Shown: piece after piece, positions 7,873-16,746 of the stretch | Layout of the letters: the number at the start of each line of letters is the position of its first letter | Numbering within the stretch: the first letter of the stretch is position 1 | Origin: Microbacterium hibisci | GTDB lineage: Bacteria; Actinomycetota; Actinomycetes; Actinomycetales; Microbacteriaceae | Direction of reading: 5' to 3' | Length of the DNA stretch: 64,000 nucleotides | Assembly (NCBI RefSeq): GCF_015278255.1 | Contig: NZ_JADIJC010000009.1 | Location: 124,001-188,000, forward strand | The notes under the pieces: generated by a model | What the model was told of the DNA's origin: nothing | The model's database searches: none | The model's input: only the letters and a program-made list of their open reading frames with translations | Made by a program: the position numbers and the translations under genes

Positions 7873-9267
7873 TCAGACCGGTCGGGCCGCGGCGAACAGG
7901 TTCGCCGGGTCGTAGGCGAGCTTGAGCTGACGCAGCCGCGCCGAGGCCTCGCCGAACGCCGTCGCGCGGTCGGCGCCCGGCCCATCGATGAACGTCAGCG
8001 CGAGCGCGTCGATCTGCCAGGCGTCGAGGGCCGCGACGCCGGCGCGCACGGCCGCGGCGGCCGCGTCGGCCGCCTCCGGCACCGGCACCATCGCGAGCGA
8101 GTGCACCAGGTAGTCTCCGGCGACCGCGGCGACGGCACCCCCGCCCACCGGCCGGCGAGCGGCCGCGCCGCCGAGGTGGCGCAGTTCCTGCCCGAACACG
8201 CCGGGGATCTGTGCGGCGGCGACGAACGCGTCGACGGCCGCCGGCGGCAGCTCGCCGAGCATCGCGTGCCGCGTCGCCGACGGCGTCGGCTCGGGCGGAT
8301 CCATGTGCACGCCGATCAGCGCGGGCGCGGGCATGCGGCCGAACGTGTCGACCTCGGGGCCGAGCGCGCGCAGCGGTTCGAGGAGAGCCGATGCCGCGGC
8401 ATCCGTCTCCTGGATCGCCCCGTCGATGACGACCACCGAGCGGCCCGAGAGGAACGGCGGCAACTCGGGCAGGGGCGGAAGGTGCAGGATGCGCAGCGCC
8501 GTGGTGGCGGACTCGGGCGCGGATCGCGTCCACTCGGCCCACGCGTGCGACACCTCGACGGCGCGCGACGCATCCCACAGCAGCATGCCGGCGAAGACGT
8601 CGGCGACGGGCAGCAGGTCGATCTCGATCGCCACGACGACGCCGAACGCGCCGGAGCCTCCGCGCAGCGCCCAGAAGAGCTCGGGTTCCTCGTCCGCGCT
8701 CGCGCGGACCAGCGAGCCGTCGGCGGTGACGACCTCGACGGCCCGCACGGCGTTGACCGCGAGGCCGTGGGCGCGGGCGTAGAACGACAGGCCGCCGCTC
8801 AGCGAGTAGCCGACGACCGACACGTCGCCGGCGCTGCCGTGCAGCGCGGTGAGCCCGTGCGGCGCCGCGGATTCGAGCACGTCGTTCCAGAGCGAGCCGC
8901 CCAGCACGCGAGCGGTGCGCGCCTGCGCGTCGACCTCGACACCGCGCAGCTCGCGCAGAGACAGCAGCAGCGTGTGCGAGAGATCGGTGCCGGCGAGGGC
9001 GCCCGCCGCGTGGCCGGTCGACTGGGGCGCGATCCGCAGGCCCGCCAGGGTCGCGGCGCGGACCGCATCGACGACATCCTGGGCCGTCGCGGGCAGGGCG
9101 ACGGCGAACGGATGCTGCGCCACGGCGAGGTTCCACGGCGTGCGGGCGCCGTCGAATCCCGGGTCGCCGGGCAGGTGCACGCGGGCACCGAGGGCGGCTC
9201 GCAGCTCTGCCGCGGCGGCGCCGGCGGCGGCGTGCGGGACGTCGATCGCGAGGTCGTTGAGAGACAT
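7873..9267 (-). CDS. FAD-binding oxidoreductase (BBE-like)
   Basis: The 464 residues resemble berberine-bridge/6-hydroxynicotine-oxidase-type flavoproteins. The N-terminal FAD domain has ALPATAQDVVDAVR and RIAPQSTGHAAGAL, where His86 sits at the position that often carries covalent FAD. G-Y-S-L-S-G-G-L-S-F follows. The C-terminal BBE segment ends in YDPANLFAAARPV. Such enzymes oxidise alcohols, sugars or amines with O2; the substrate here is unknown. The ATG at 9267 has a GAAAGG site upstream, and the in-frame extension beyond it is low-complexity. DUF151 lies upstream on the same strand after a 137-base gap. Confidence 0.88.
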   Translation of the reverse strand: MSLNDLAIDVPHAAAGAAAAELRAALGARVHLPGDPGFDGARTPWNLAVAQHPFAVALPATAQDVVDAVRAATLAGLRIAPQSTGHAAGALAGTDLSHTLLLSLRELRGVEVDAQARTARVLGGSLWNDVLESAAPHGLTALHGSAGDVSVVGYSLSGGLSFYARAHGLAVNAVRAVEVVTADGSLVRASADEEPELFWALRGGSGAFGVVVAIEIDLLPVADVFAGMLLWDASRAVEVSHAWAEWTRSAPESATTALRILHLPPLPELPPFLSGRSVVVIDGAIQETDAAASALLEPLRALGPEVDTFGRMPAPALIGVHMDPPEPTPSATRHAMLGELPPAAVDAFVAAAQIPGVFGQELRHLGGAAARRPVGGGAVAAVAGDYLVHSLAMVPVPEAADAAAAAVRAGVAALDAWQIDALALTFIDGPGADRATAFGEASARLRQLKLAYDPANLFAAARPV

Positions 9268-9404
9268 GGAACACCTTTCGCAGGAGGGGGTGCGACGGGG
9301 GCGGTCACGGCCGACGGCGTCGCGGTGCCCGGCGCATCCGGCGCGGGCCACCCCAGCAAAGAGCGGCGGATGGCCGCGCAGATACACGCGACCGCGGATC
9401 GGCC

Positions 9405-9896
9405 TCAGGCCTCGAAATCCTCGGGCTCGACGTCGTCGAGGAACCGCTTGAACTCGTCGAGGCGCTCGCTGGCGTCCGTCTCGGTGAGCACGTCGGGCAC
9501 GCCGGCGTCGGCGAGCACTTCGTCGGCCACCCACATCGACGCGCCGACGCGCGAGGCGAGCGCGACGGCGTCGGAGGGCCGCGCATCGATCACGCGATCG
9601 CCGAGGGGCGTCGAGAGGGTGATCTCGGCGTAGAAGGTGCCGTCGTCGATGCGGGTCACCTCGACCCTCGTGGCGGCGGCGTCGAGGGCGGCGAGCATCA
9701 GCGCCATCAGATCGTGCGCGAGCGGCCGCGGCACCTCGGCGTTCTCGACCGCGACAAGGATCGACGTCGCCTCGAGCTGGCCGATCCAGATCGGCAGCAC
9801 CAGGCCGTCACCGGGGATCTGGTCGACGGGCTTGAGCAGCAGCACGTGCTGACCGGACGCGTCGAGCGCGACGCCGGCCACGCGGACCTGGACCAT
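9405..9896 (-). CDS. DUF151 bifunctional nuclease-like protein
   Basis: The 163 residues match the DUF151/BFN family. The hallmark strands are VLLLKPVDQIPGDGLVLPIW and GQLEATSILVAVENAEVPRP, followed by FYAEITLST and IDARPSDAVALASRVGASMW. Plant members were reported to have RNase and DNase activity. The bacterial role is uncertain, although the protein is conserved across actinobacteria. Its C-terminus is acidic (DDVEPEDFEA). It appears to be its own transcription unit: there is a non-coding gap on both sides and a GAGGGGGGC purine tract just before the start. Confidence 0.9.
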   Translation of the reverse strand: MVQVRVAGVALDASGQHVLLLKPVDQIPGDGLVLPIWIGQLEATSILVAVENAEVPRPLAHDLMALMLAALDAAATRVEVTRIDDGTFYAEITLSTPLGDRVIDARPSDAVALASRVGASMWVADEVLADAGVPDVLTETDASERLDEFKRFLDDVEPEDFEA

Positions 9897-9993
9897 CTCG
9901 CCCCCCCTCTCGGCCCATCTGCCATCGTTCGCGGCACCGGTCGAGGTGCGCTGCTGCCATCGTAGGCACGCCCGGGCGACGACGGACAGGGGG

Positions 9994-10860
9994 TCAGACC
10001 CGTGAGATGAAGTCCCGCAGCAGCAGGTTGACCTTCACCGGGTCGCGCGCCTGCGGCAGATGTCCCGCACCGTCGATGACGACCAGCTCGCCCCCGGTCA
10101 GCTCGGCGACGATCGGGCCGCGCAGCGGGTTCTGGCAGCGGTCGAGCGACCCGGTGATCACCAGCACGGGACACCGTACGGCCTCGCACACCGCCGTGGC
10201 CGTGTCGGCCGCGTTGGCGAGATAGGGCGGAGAGTCGTGCTCGAGCAGCATCGTCTCGGGACCGGCCCCCATCGACCACCGGACGCAGTCCTCCCGCTGC
10301 TTCGTCGAGTGTGGCTCTGGGAACATCTCGCCGAAGAAGAACTCCGAGAACGCCCGCCAGTCCTCGCGCCAGAAGTGACGGTTCTGCATCTGCCAGCCCT
10401 CGTAGGTCTCGCGCGGCTCGTCGAAGTCGAAGGCGACGCGGTGCGGCAACGGGTCTGTCAGCAGCAGTCCGGGATTGATCGCGCAGACGCCGCGCACGCG
10501 CTCGGGCGCCTCCGCCGCCATCATCAGGGCGTGCCCCGCGCCCGTGCAGACGCCGACCAGCACAGCCTCCTCGGCGCCGACGGCGTCGAGCACCGCCCAC
10601 TCGTCGTCGAGCAGCAGCCGGTCGGCGAACTGGGCCGGCTCGTCCGGCCGGCCGCTCAGCCCGTTCCCGCGAGGGTCGCTCACGACGACGCGGAACGACC
10701 GCGACAGGAACGGGATCTGCGCCTTCCAGGCCTGGCTGTGCACGATGACATCCGGCATGAGCAGGTACACGGTCGGCGACCCGTCGCCGTAGACCTCGTA
10801 GTGGACCGCGATGCCGTCGCGATCGACCACCCCGGCGGACGTCGGCTCCAGGGCCCGCAT
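9994..10860 (-). CDS. Alpha/beta hydrolase with Cys in nucleophile elbow
   Basis: The 288 residues form an alpha/beta hydrolase fold. Its elbow reads LVGVCTGAGHA, so Cys105 stands where Ser normally is. His267 in DGAGHLPQARDP completes the active site, and the acid is probably in ITGSLDRCQN. A Cys nucleophile is known in dienelactone-hydrolase-type enzymes and in some annotated members of this fold, but the activity here is not predictable. The start codon overlaps the stop of the upstream glycosyltransferase by one base (TGATG). The two are therefore coupled and probably work on one glycosylated metabolite. Confidence 0.87.
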   Translation of the reverse strand: MRALEPTSAGVVDRDGIAVHYEVYGDGSPTVYLLMPDVIVHSQAWKAQIPFLSRSFRVVVSDPRGNGLSGRPDEPAQFADRLLLDDEWAVLDAVGAEEAVLVGVCTGAGHALMMAAEAPERVRGVCAINPGLLLTDPLPHRVAFDFDEPRETYEGWQMQNRHFWREDWRAFSEFFFGEMFPEPHSTKQREDCVRWSMGAGPETMLLEHDSPPYLANAADTATAVCEAVRCPVLVITGSLDRCQNPLRGPIVAELTGGELVVIDGAGHLPQARDPVKVNLLLRDFISRV

Positions 10861-12101
10861 CAGATCAGCTCCCCCAGCATGGCGGCCGCTCGCGCCGCAC
10901 CGTCGGTCTCGACCGGTCGATAGTCCACCGGGCGGGACACCTCGGCGACCAGCTCCCGCGCCAAGACGGCGGGGTCGCCGATCTCCGCATAGCGCACGCA
11001 GCGTCCGGCGCCGTAGCGCTCCAGGCGATGGCGCACGTGGAAGTTCTGCTCGAAGTGGTTCTCGAGCGGCACGTACAGGAAGGGGCGGCGGGCCGCCGCG
11101 AGCTCCATGCACGTGGTCAGGCCACCCTGGACGACGGCGACGTCGCACGCGGCCAGCGCGAGGTACAGGTCGGGCACGAACCCCCGCACCCGTACGCCCT
11201 GCCGCCGCGGCAGCGAGGCCGGATCGATGCGCGGTCCCGTCACGACCAGGAACCGCAGGGCCGGCAGCATCCGGCGCGCGAGCGGCACGGCATCCATCAC
11301 CCGGCGCAGGAGTGCCGCACCCACTCCCGAGCCGCCCACGGTGACGATGCAGACGAGGTCGTCGGGCCCGAAGCCGAGACGCCGGCGCGCGCGCTCGCGC
11401 TCGCCCTCGCTCGGCGGAGTGAAGCCGGTGACGTAGCCCGCGAAGTCGTAGTTCGCCTCGGTCCACTCCCGGATGCCGGGCAGGCCCGGACCGAAGTCCG
11501 CCTCGACGACGTCATCGGGGTTTCCGACGAAGATCGAGCGATCGCGCAGGCGGCGGTAGCGCGCGCGCTGCTCGAGCATCTCGGCGTTGTAGTCGGCGGT
11601 GAGAGCCGCCTCTGCCTCACCGCCGGCCGGCATCGGCAGCCAGCCGACGAAGTCCGTCAGCCATGCGAACGCGAACCGCTTCAGCTCGGGGTTCTCGTGC
11701 AGGAAGTAGTCGACGTCCCACGCCTCGTCGCCGATGACGAGGTCGTAGTAGGTCTCGTCGACGACGTCGTTGAAGACCATGAAGTTGTTCACCAGGATCT
11801 CGTCCATGCGCCGGATGGCGTGGAAGGCGTGCAGGTCGTGGTCGGCGGTTTCGTCCTCGATGTGCGCGGACTCGTTCGAGAGGAGAGCGGATGCCGGGTG
11901 CACAGGTTCTCCGGCATCCGCCAGCACACGCGTGACCGGGTGCTGCGCCAGCCACTCGATCTGCAGGTCGGGGTGCAGCCGGCGCAGCTCCTGCGCGATC
12001 GCCACGTCGCGTCGCGCGTGCCCGAGCCCGATCGGCGATGACAGGAACAGTGCCTTGCGCGGACGGCGCTGCGCCCTCACCCACGTACGGCGGTCGCCCA
12101 T
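10860..12101 (-). CDS. MGT-type glycosyltransferase (GT1-like)
   Basis: The protein has 413 residues. The N-terminal acceptor domain has FLSSPIGLGHARRDVAIAQ, the G-L-G-H-A-R-R pattern of GT-B enzymes. The C-terminal donor domain has IVTVGGSGVGAALL, a VRVRGFVPDLYLALAACD segment, and VVQGGLTTCMELAAARRPFL. This last segment corresponds to the conserved His/Gln-Gly-Gly nucleotide-sugar site. It probably transfers a hexose or UDP-sugar to a small hydrophobic or antibiotic acceptor. It heads a two-gene operon with the hydrolase at 9994. A second GT1-like gene lies at 26463, next to erm. Confidence 0.87.
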   Translation of the reverse strand: MGDRRTWVRAQRRPRKALFLSSPIGLGHARRDVAIAQELRRLHPDLQIEWLAQHPVTRVLADAGEPVHPASALLSNESAHIEDETADHDLHAFHAIRRMDEILVNNFMVFNDVVDETYYDLVIGDEAWDVDYFLHENPELKRFAFAWLTDFVGWLPMPAGGEAEAALTADYNAEMLEQRARYRRLRDRSIFVGNPDDVVEADFGPGLPGIREWTEANYDFAGYVTGFTPPSEGERERARRRLGFGPDDLVCIVTVGGSGVGAALLRRVMDAVPLARRMLPALRFLVVTGPRIDPASLPRRQGVRVRGFVPDLYLALAACDVAVVQGGLTTCMELAAARRPFLYVPLENHFEQNFHVRHRLERYGAGRCVRYAEIGDPAVLARELVAEVSRPVDYRPVETDGAARAAAMLGELI

Positions 12102-12156
12102 CCCGGCATCTCCCTCGCGCTCCCAGGGTCAGTGTGCTCCTCCCGCCCGGCTTTCG

Positions 12157-13233
12157 TCAGGGCCGCACCTCGATCACCCGGTTGAGGGGCGTCTCGGCCA
12201 CCGTGCGGAACCGCGTGAAGCCGGCCGCGGCGGTCACGTCGCGGATGCGCGCGGGTCCGGCCTGGGTGCCCAGCGCCAGGCCGACGTCCTGCGACAGCGA
12301 CGACGGCGTGCACAGCAGCGTCGAGAACCCGTAGTACGCGCGGCCGACGGGAGTGAGGTTGTCTTCGACGTGATCGCCGGCCATCGGCTCGACGATCATC
12401 CACGTGCCGTCGTCGGCGATCGCCTGGCGGACGCGCCGCGCCGCGCCGACCGGGTCACCCATGTCGTGCAGGCAGTCGAACATCGCGACCAGGTCGTAGC
12501 CGCGTCCGCCGAGCTCCTGGGCCGGCGCGACCTCGAAGCGGACGTTCTCGACGCCGGCCTCGGCCGCGCGGGCGCGGGCGGTCTCGATCGACTCGGGGTG
12601 GTAGTCCGATCCGACGAACGTCGAGGCGGGGAACGCCTGGGCGAGCAGGATCGTGGAGGCGCCGTGTCCGCAGCCCACGTCGGCCACGAGCGCGCCCTCG
12701 GCGAGCTTCTGCGCGACGCCGTCCAGCGCCGGGATCCACGCGTCGACGAGGTGGGCGTGGTAGCTCGGCCGGAAGAACCGCTCGCACCCGACATGCACGT
12801 CGGTGCCGTGCTGATGCCAGCCGTAGCCGGCGCCGCTGCGCGCCGCATCGACGATGTGCTGCGTGTCGTGCACGGTCCCGAGCGCGATCTGGAAGAAGCC
12901 GGGCAGGAAGGCGGCGCTGTCGGGGTCGGTCATGGCCAGCGCGTGCTCGGCCGGCAGCGTGTAGCGGCGGGTGGCAGGGTCGTAGGTGACGTACTCTCCA
13001 GCCGCCTGGGCGTTCAGCCACTCCCGCGCGTACGGCTCGGCGGTCTGCGTGCGCTCGGCGAGCTGCGCCGGGGTGGTCGGACCGTGTTCGGCGAGGTCCC
13101 GGTAGTACCCGAGCTTGTCGCCCATCACGACCAGTGCGGCGTTGAGGGTCGCGCCGACTTCGTCGACGGCGCGGAAGACGAAGCTCATCAGCTTGTCGGT
13201 GTCGATCTGCGCGGGTGGGGCGGTAAGGGACAT
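12157..13233 (-). CDS. Class I SAM methyltransferase with winged-helix N-terminus
   Basis: The 358 residues begin with a winged-helix-like dimerisation region (about 15-100; DKLGYYRDLAEHGPTTPAQL) of the type seen in Rv2258c-like proteins. The Rossmann domain follows, with motif I VADVGCGHG at 183-191, then FDCLHDMGDP and GTWMIVEPMAGD. The acceptor is unknown, probably a small molecule. GAAGGAG precedes the ATG. It is divergent from the large LuxR/ATPase regulator at 13358 with 124 bases between, so the regulator may control it. Position is the only evidence for that link. Confidence 0.88.
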   Translation of the reverse strand: MSLTAPPAQIDTDKLMSFVFRAVDEVGATLNAALVVMGDKLGYYRDLAEHGPTTPAQLAERTQTAEPYAREWLNAQAAGEYVTYDPATRRYTLPAEHALAMTDPDSAAFLPGFFQIALGTVHDTQHIVDAARSGAGYGWHQHGTDVHVGCERFFRPSYHAHLVDAWIPALDGVAQKLAEGALVADVGCGHGASTILLAQAFPASTFVGSDYHPESIETARARAAEAGVENVRFEVAPAQELGGRGYDLVAMFDCLHDMGDPVGAARRVRQAIADDGTWMIVEPMAGDHVEDNLTPVGRAYYGFSTLLCTPSSLSQDVGLALGTQAGPARIRDVTAAAGFTRFRTVAETPLNRVIEVRP

Positions 13234-13345
13234 CGGAGGCTCCTTCAGTCAGGTGATCCACGGCGGTCGCCGACGGATGCCTCGACGTTAGGAATTCGCC
13301 GGTCGACGGCGCATCCGGGGACCCCCCTAGTCCTGGTCGCGGTCG

Positions 13346-13357
13346 TAGACTCGGGCC
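13346..13357 (+). promoter_or_regulatory. -10 hexamer for a leaderless transcript
   Basis: TAGACT at 13346-13351 is followed by exactly six bases and then the ATG at 13358. No Shine-Dalgarno sequence is present. This is the usual geometry of leaderless mRNAs in actinobacteria, where transcription starts at the A of ATG. Confidence 0.5.
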
Positions 13358-16123
13358 ATGCTGGTGGGTCGGGAGGCCGAGCAGCACGTGATCGATCGGC
13401 TCGGGGCCGCCGCACGTCTGGGGACGAGCGGCGTGCTCGCGGTGCGCGGCGAGGCGGGTGTGGGCAAGACCGCCCTGCTCGACGACGCGGTGTCGCGGCT
13501 GGAGGGCATGCGCGTGCTGCGCGCGACCGGGCTCGAGTCGGAGAGGGAGATCCCGTTCGGCACGCTGCTGCAGCTGCTGCGGCCGGCGCTCGGCGCACTC
13601 GGCGGCATCCCGGCGGTCCAGGCCGACGCCGTGGCGGCCGCGCTCGCGCTGCCCGGAGCGACGGCGCGTGACGAAGGCCGCGACCGGTTCACGATCGGCG
13701 CGGCGGTGCTGAGTCTGGTCTGCCGGTTCGCCGAGGACGGTCCCGTCGCGGTCGTCGTGGACGACCTGCACTTCGCCGACGCGCCGTCGTCCAACGCGCT
13801 CGTGTTCGCGGCGCGGCGGCTCGCGGCCGACCCCGTGGTGGTGCTGCTCGGCGTGCGCAGTCCGGAAGGGGACGCCCTGGTGGAGGGCCTGCCGGGGCTC
13901 GTCCTCGGCGGCGTCGACCTCGCCGCCGCGCGGGCGATTCTGGTCGGCGCCGAGGGAGAGAACGTCTCCGACGATCGCGTGCGCGCCCTGCATCGCGCCA
14001 CCGACGGCAACCCTCTCGCGATGCTCGAGCTGCGCGGCGCGGGGCTCGACGTGGTCGAGGCCCTGGAGACCGACCTGCCGCTGCGCGTGCCGCGCGCCGT
14101 GTCGGACGCGTTCGGCCGCCGCCTGGCAGGGGTGGACGCCGACTGCCGCGCGGCTCTCCTCGTCGCCTCGGTGTGCGGCGCCGATCACCGCCTCATCGCC
14201 GACGCGTGCGATGCCTACGGCGTGGACGTCACGCAGCTCGACACCGCCGAAGACCTCGACCTCGTCGCCGTGCGCGACGGACGTGTGGAGTTCCGTCATC
14301 CTCTGCTGCGGGCCGCGGTCTACTCCGGTGCCTCGGCGCAGGCCCGCCGCGCCGCCCATCACGCCGCAGCCCTGGCCACGCCGCAAGGCGACGCGGATCG
14401 CCGGGCGTGGCACCTCTCCGAGGCGACGTCGCACCCCGACGCCGGGATCGCGGACCTCCTCGCCCAGGCGGGCGACCGGGCGCTGTCACGCGCGGCGTAC
14501 TCGGTCGCCTCGGGCGTCTACGAGCGAGCCGCCCGGCTCACGCCGGGTGGCGGCCCCCGAGCCGCCCGCCTGCTGCAGGCGGCCGACGCCGCGTGGGAGT
14601 CCGGCGACGGGGAGCGAGCGGTCCGGCTCCTGGATCGCAGGGCGCGGGACGCCGGCGCGGAGGCCACGGTTCTCGACGACCCCGACGCGACCCGCGACGT
14701 CGAGCTGCGCGCGTCGGTCGCGGCTCGCACGGGGTCGCTGCGCGAAGCCCTCGACATCCTCCTGCGCGCAGCGGACCGCACCGCGTCGGCGGACGCCGCC
14801 ACGGTCGCGCTGGCCGATGCGGTGCATGCGACGTATTACCTCGGCGACGCCCGCACCGCCTCGGGCCTCGCCGACAGGATCGCGCGTCTGCGGCCGGACG
14901 TGCGGACCAGCCGCGCGCGGGCCCTCGGGCTCATGGCGTCGGGGATGGCGAAGACCCTCGCAGGACGCGGCGGCGCCGACGAGATCCGCGCCGCCGTCCC
15001 GCTCTTCGAGGCCGATCCCGAGCTGAGCCGCGACCCGCGGCGGCTGTCGTGGCTGATGCTCGCTCCCCTGTATCTGCGCGATGCCACGAGCGGGGTGAGG
15101 CTGCGCACGCTGGTCGAGGAGGTGCGTGGCAGCGCAGGCATCGGTGCGCTTCCCGCGCTGCTGTTCCATATGGCCGTCGACCAGGCCACGACGGCAGCCT
15201 CCTGGGTGCGCGCGGAGGCGAGCTTCACCGAGGCGATCCGCCTCGCAGCCGACACCGGCCAGACCACCGAGCAGGCGATGTCGCTGGCGGGGCTCGCTCG
15301 GCTCGACTCGCGCGCCGGACGCGCGGAGGCCTGCCGCGTGCACGGCGAAGCCGCGCGTGAGCAGTGCGCGGCGCGCGATATCCACATCGGCGAGGCGTGG
15401 GTCTGGCATGCCCTGGGGGATCTCGAGCTCTCGTTCGGGCGTGCCGCCGATGCGGCCGGCCTCTTCGCCGAGCTCATCGCGCTGCTCGGCCGGCTCGGGC
15501 TCGACGACGTCGATCTCGCCCCCGGCCCCGAGCACGCCGACGCGCTGACGCGCATCGGTCGCCGCGAGGAGGCGATGGCCGCCGCCACGGCCTACCGCGC
15601 CCGTGCGATCGCGAAGGGGCAGCCGTGGGCGCGCGCCCGGGCGGATCGGGCGATGGGGATCGTCGGCCCGGACGAGGGGGGCGACGAGTGGTTCTCATCG
15701 GCACTCGAATGGCATGACCGGACGCTCGACCGCTTCGAGAGGGCGCGGACCCGCCTGGCCTACGGCGAGCGACTGCGCCGCGCCGGACGCAGGATCGACG
15801 CGCGCGCTCAGCTGCGGGCCGCGCTCGACGACTTCACCGAGCTCGGGGCCGCGCTGTGGCGCGATCGCGCGGCCGCCGAGCTCACCGCCACCGGCGAGCA
15901 TGTGCGCCCCTCCGTGGGCAGTGCCGTGTCGGACCTCACGCCGCAGGAGCTGCAGGTGAGCGTGCTCCTCGCCGAGGGCCGCACCACGAGAGAGGCCGCC
16001 GCCGCGCTGTTCCTCAGCCCCAAGACCGTCGAGTACCACCTCCGCAAGGTCTACACGAAGCTGGGCATCGGCTCGCGCGCCGAACTCGCCGCGGCGCTGG
16101 CCGGCACGGCAGAGCCGCGCTGA
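13358..16123 (+). CDS. LAL-type LuxR regulator with AAA ATPase domain
   Basis: This 921-residue protein has the layout of large ATP-binding LuxR regulators. The N-terminal Walker A is GEAGVGKT (31-38) and the Walker B region is VAVVVDDLHFAD (about 128-139). A long alpha-helical, TPR-like middle spans about 330-840. The C-terminal LuxR helix-turn-helix runs from about 860 to 915 (LTPQELQVSVLLAEG, then FLSPKTVEYHLRKVYTKL). Such proteins are cytoplasmic activators responding to sugars or other metabolites. It is divergent from the methyltransferase at 13233, the obvious candidate target. The transcript looks leaderless. Confidence 0.93.
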   Translation: MLVGREAEQHVIDRLGAAARLGTSGVLAVRGEAGVGKTALLDDAVSRLEGMRVLRATGLESEREIPFGTLLQLLRPALGALGGIPAVQADAVAAALALPGATARDEGRDRFTIGAAVLSLVCRFAEDGPVAVVVDDLHFADAPSSNALVFAARRLAADPVVVLLGVRSPEGDALVEGLPGLVLGGVDLAAARAILVGAEGENVSDDRVRALHRATDGNPLAMLELRGAGLDVVEALETDLPLRVPRAVSDAFGRRLAGVDADCRAALLVASVCGADHRLIADACDAYGVDVTQLDTAEDLDLVAVRDGRVEFRHPLLRAAVYSGASAQARRAAHHAAALATPQGDADRRAWHLSEATSHPDAGIADLLAQAGDRALSRAAYSVASGVYERAARLTPGGGPRAARLLQAADAAWESGDGERAVRLLDRRARDAGAEATVLDDPDATRDVELRASVAARTGSLREALDILLRAADRTASADAATVALADAVHATYYLGDARTASGLADRIARLRPDVRTSRARALGLMASGMAKTLAGRGGADEIRAAVPLFEADPELSRDPRRLSWLMLAPLYLRDATSGVRLRTLVEEVRGSAGIGALPALLFHMAVDQATTAASWVRAEASFTEAIRLAADTGQTTEQAMSLAGLARLDSRAGRAEACRVHGEAAREQCAARDIHIGEAWVWHALGDLELSFGRAADAAGLFAELIALLGRLGLDDVDLAPGPEHADALTRIGRREEAMAAATAYRARAIAKGQPWARARADRAMGIVGPDEGGDEWFSSALEWHDRTLDRFERARTRLAYGERLRRAGRRIDARAQLRAALDDFTELGAALWRDRAAAELTATGEHVRPSVGSAVSDLTPQELQVSVLLAEGRTTREAAAALFLSPKTVEYHLRKVYTKLGIGSRAELAAALAGTAEPR

Positions 16124-16141
16124 CGGCCGCGCGAGAGCCGC

Positions 16142-16447
16142 TCAGCGGGGCGGGATGCCGGTGATCGCCGAGAGTCCGTCGTTGACCGGATAGCTGCGCG
16201 CGTCGATGTCGGTGACGCCGAAGCCGTTCAGCCGCTCGGTGTGGAACGCGAGATAGCGTTCGGCGTCCGCCTTCGTCTCGAAGAGGTACGCGCCGCCGGC
16301 GATGCCGGTACCGGGATCCTCGGTCCACACCTTGAACACGAGTCCCTGCTCGCCGGCGATGTCGCGCGCGAGGTCGCCGAACGCGGCGACGGCCTCGTCG
16401 CCGTACGGCCCGGGTGAGGGGAATTCGAAGACCAGCAGATGCGCCAT
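16142..16447 (-). CDS. YdhR-type monooxygenase-like protein
   Basis: The 101 residues form a small ferredoxin-like alpha/beta barrel of the YdhR family. The segments are LLVFEFPSPGPYGDEAV, then GLVFKVWTEDPGTGIAGGAY and LFETKADAERYLAFHTERL, then an IDARSYPVNDGLSAIT tail. Family members are predicted monooxygenases or small-molecule binders that dimerise; no substrate is proven. AAAGGACGAG precedes the ATG. It is convergent with the large LuxR gene (18-base gap) and followed upstream by a repeat-rich intergenic region. Confidence 0.85.
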   Translation of the reverse strand: MAHLLVFEFPSPGPYGDEAVAAFGDLARDIAGEQGLVFKVWTEDPGTGIAGGAYLFETKADAERYLAFHTERLNGFGVTDIDARSYPVNDGLSAITGIPPR

Positions 16448-16746
16448 GGCTCGTCCTTTCGTCGGTGCTTCGAGGCAACCACGTCACCCGCTGATCTCTT
16501 CCCGTTGCTCGCTCAACGGCCGCGCGAGAACACCGGCCACCGGCCGTTGAGCGGAGGGCGCTCCAGCGCCCGCAGACGAAACGCGTTGAGGTTTCCGACA
16601 CCGCCGAGGCGTTTCGTCTCGCTCGTTCCTCGCTCGCTCAGCGGCCGCGCGAGACTCCCGCATGACGCGGATGACACGTCAGACGCGCTGCACGCCGGCA
16701 CTGCATTCACCGGAATGGATGCCGCGCGCGTACGGTTGCAGTCGAC
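16448..16746. other. Repeat-rich intergenic region
   Basis: There is no coding frame here. The region carries the palindromes and direct repeats listed separately (16507-16654). It also carries the likely promoter of the LLM oxidoreductase: TACGGT at 16731-16736 lies 10 bases before the ATG at 16747, so the 5' leader would be very short. Confidence 0.55.
16507..16654. repeat. REP-like intergenic palindrome cluster
   Basis: Two 23-bp direct copies (16507-16529 and 16632-16654) differ by one base and share gctcgctca-cggccgcgcg. The first copy is also the left arm of an inverted repeat: CGCTCAACGGCCG at 16510-16522 pairs with 16541-16553. A second inverted repeat pairs agacgaaacgc (16574-16584) with 16609-16619. 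I recall the same cgtttcgtctcgctcgttcc string between genes in many Microbacterium genomes. That is a recollection, not a search result. Confidence 0.7.
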
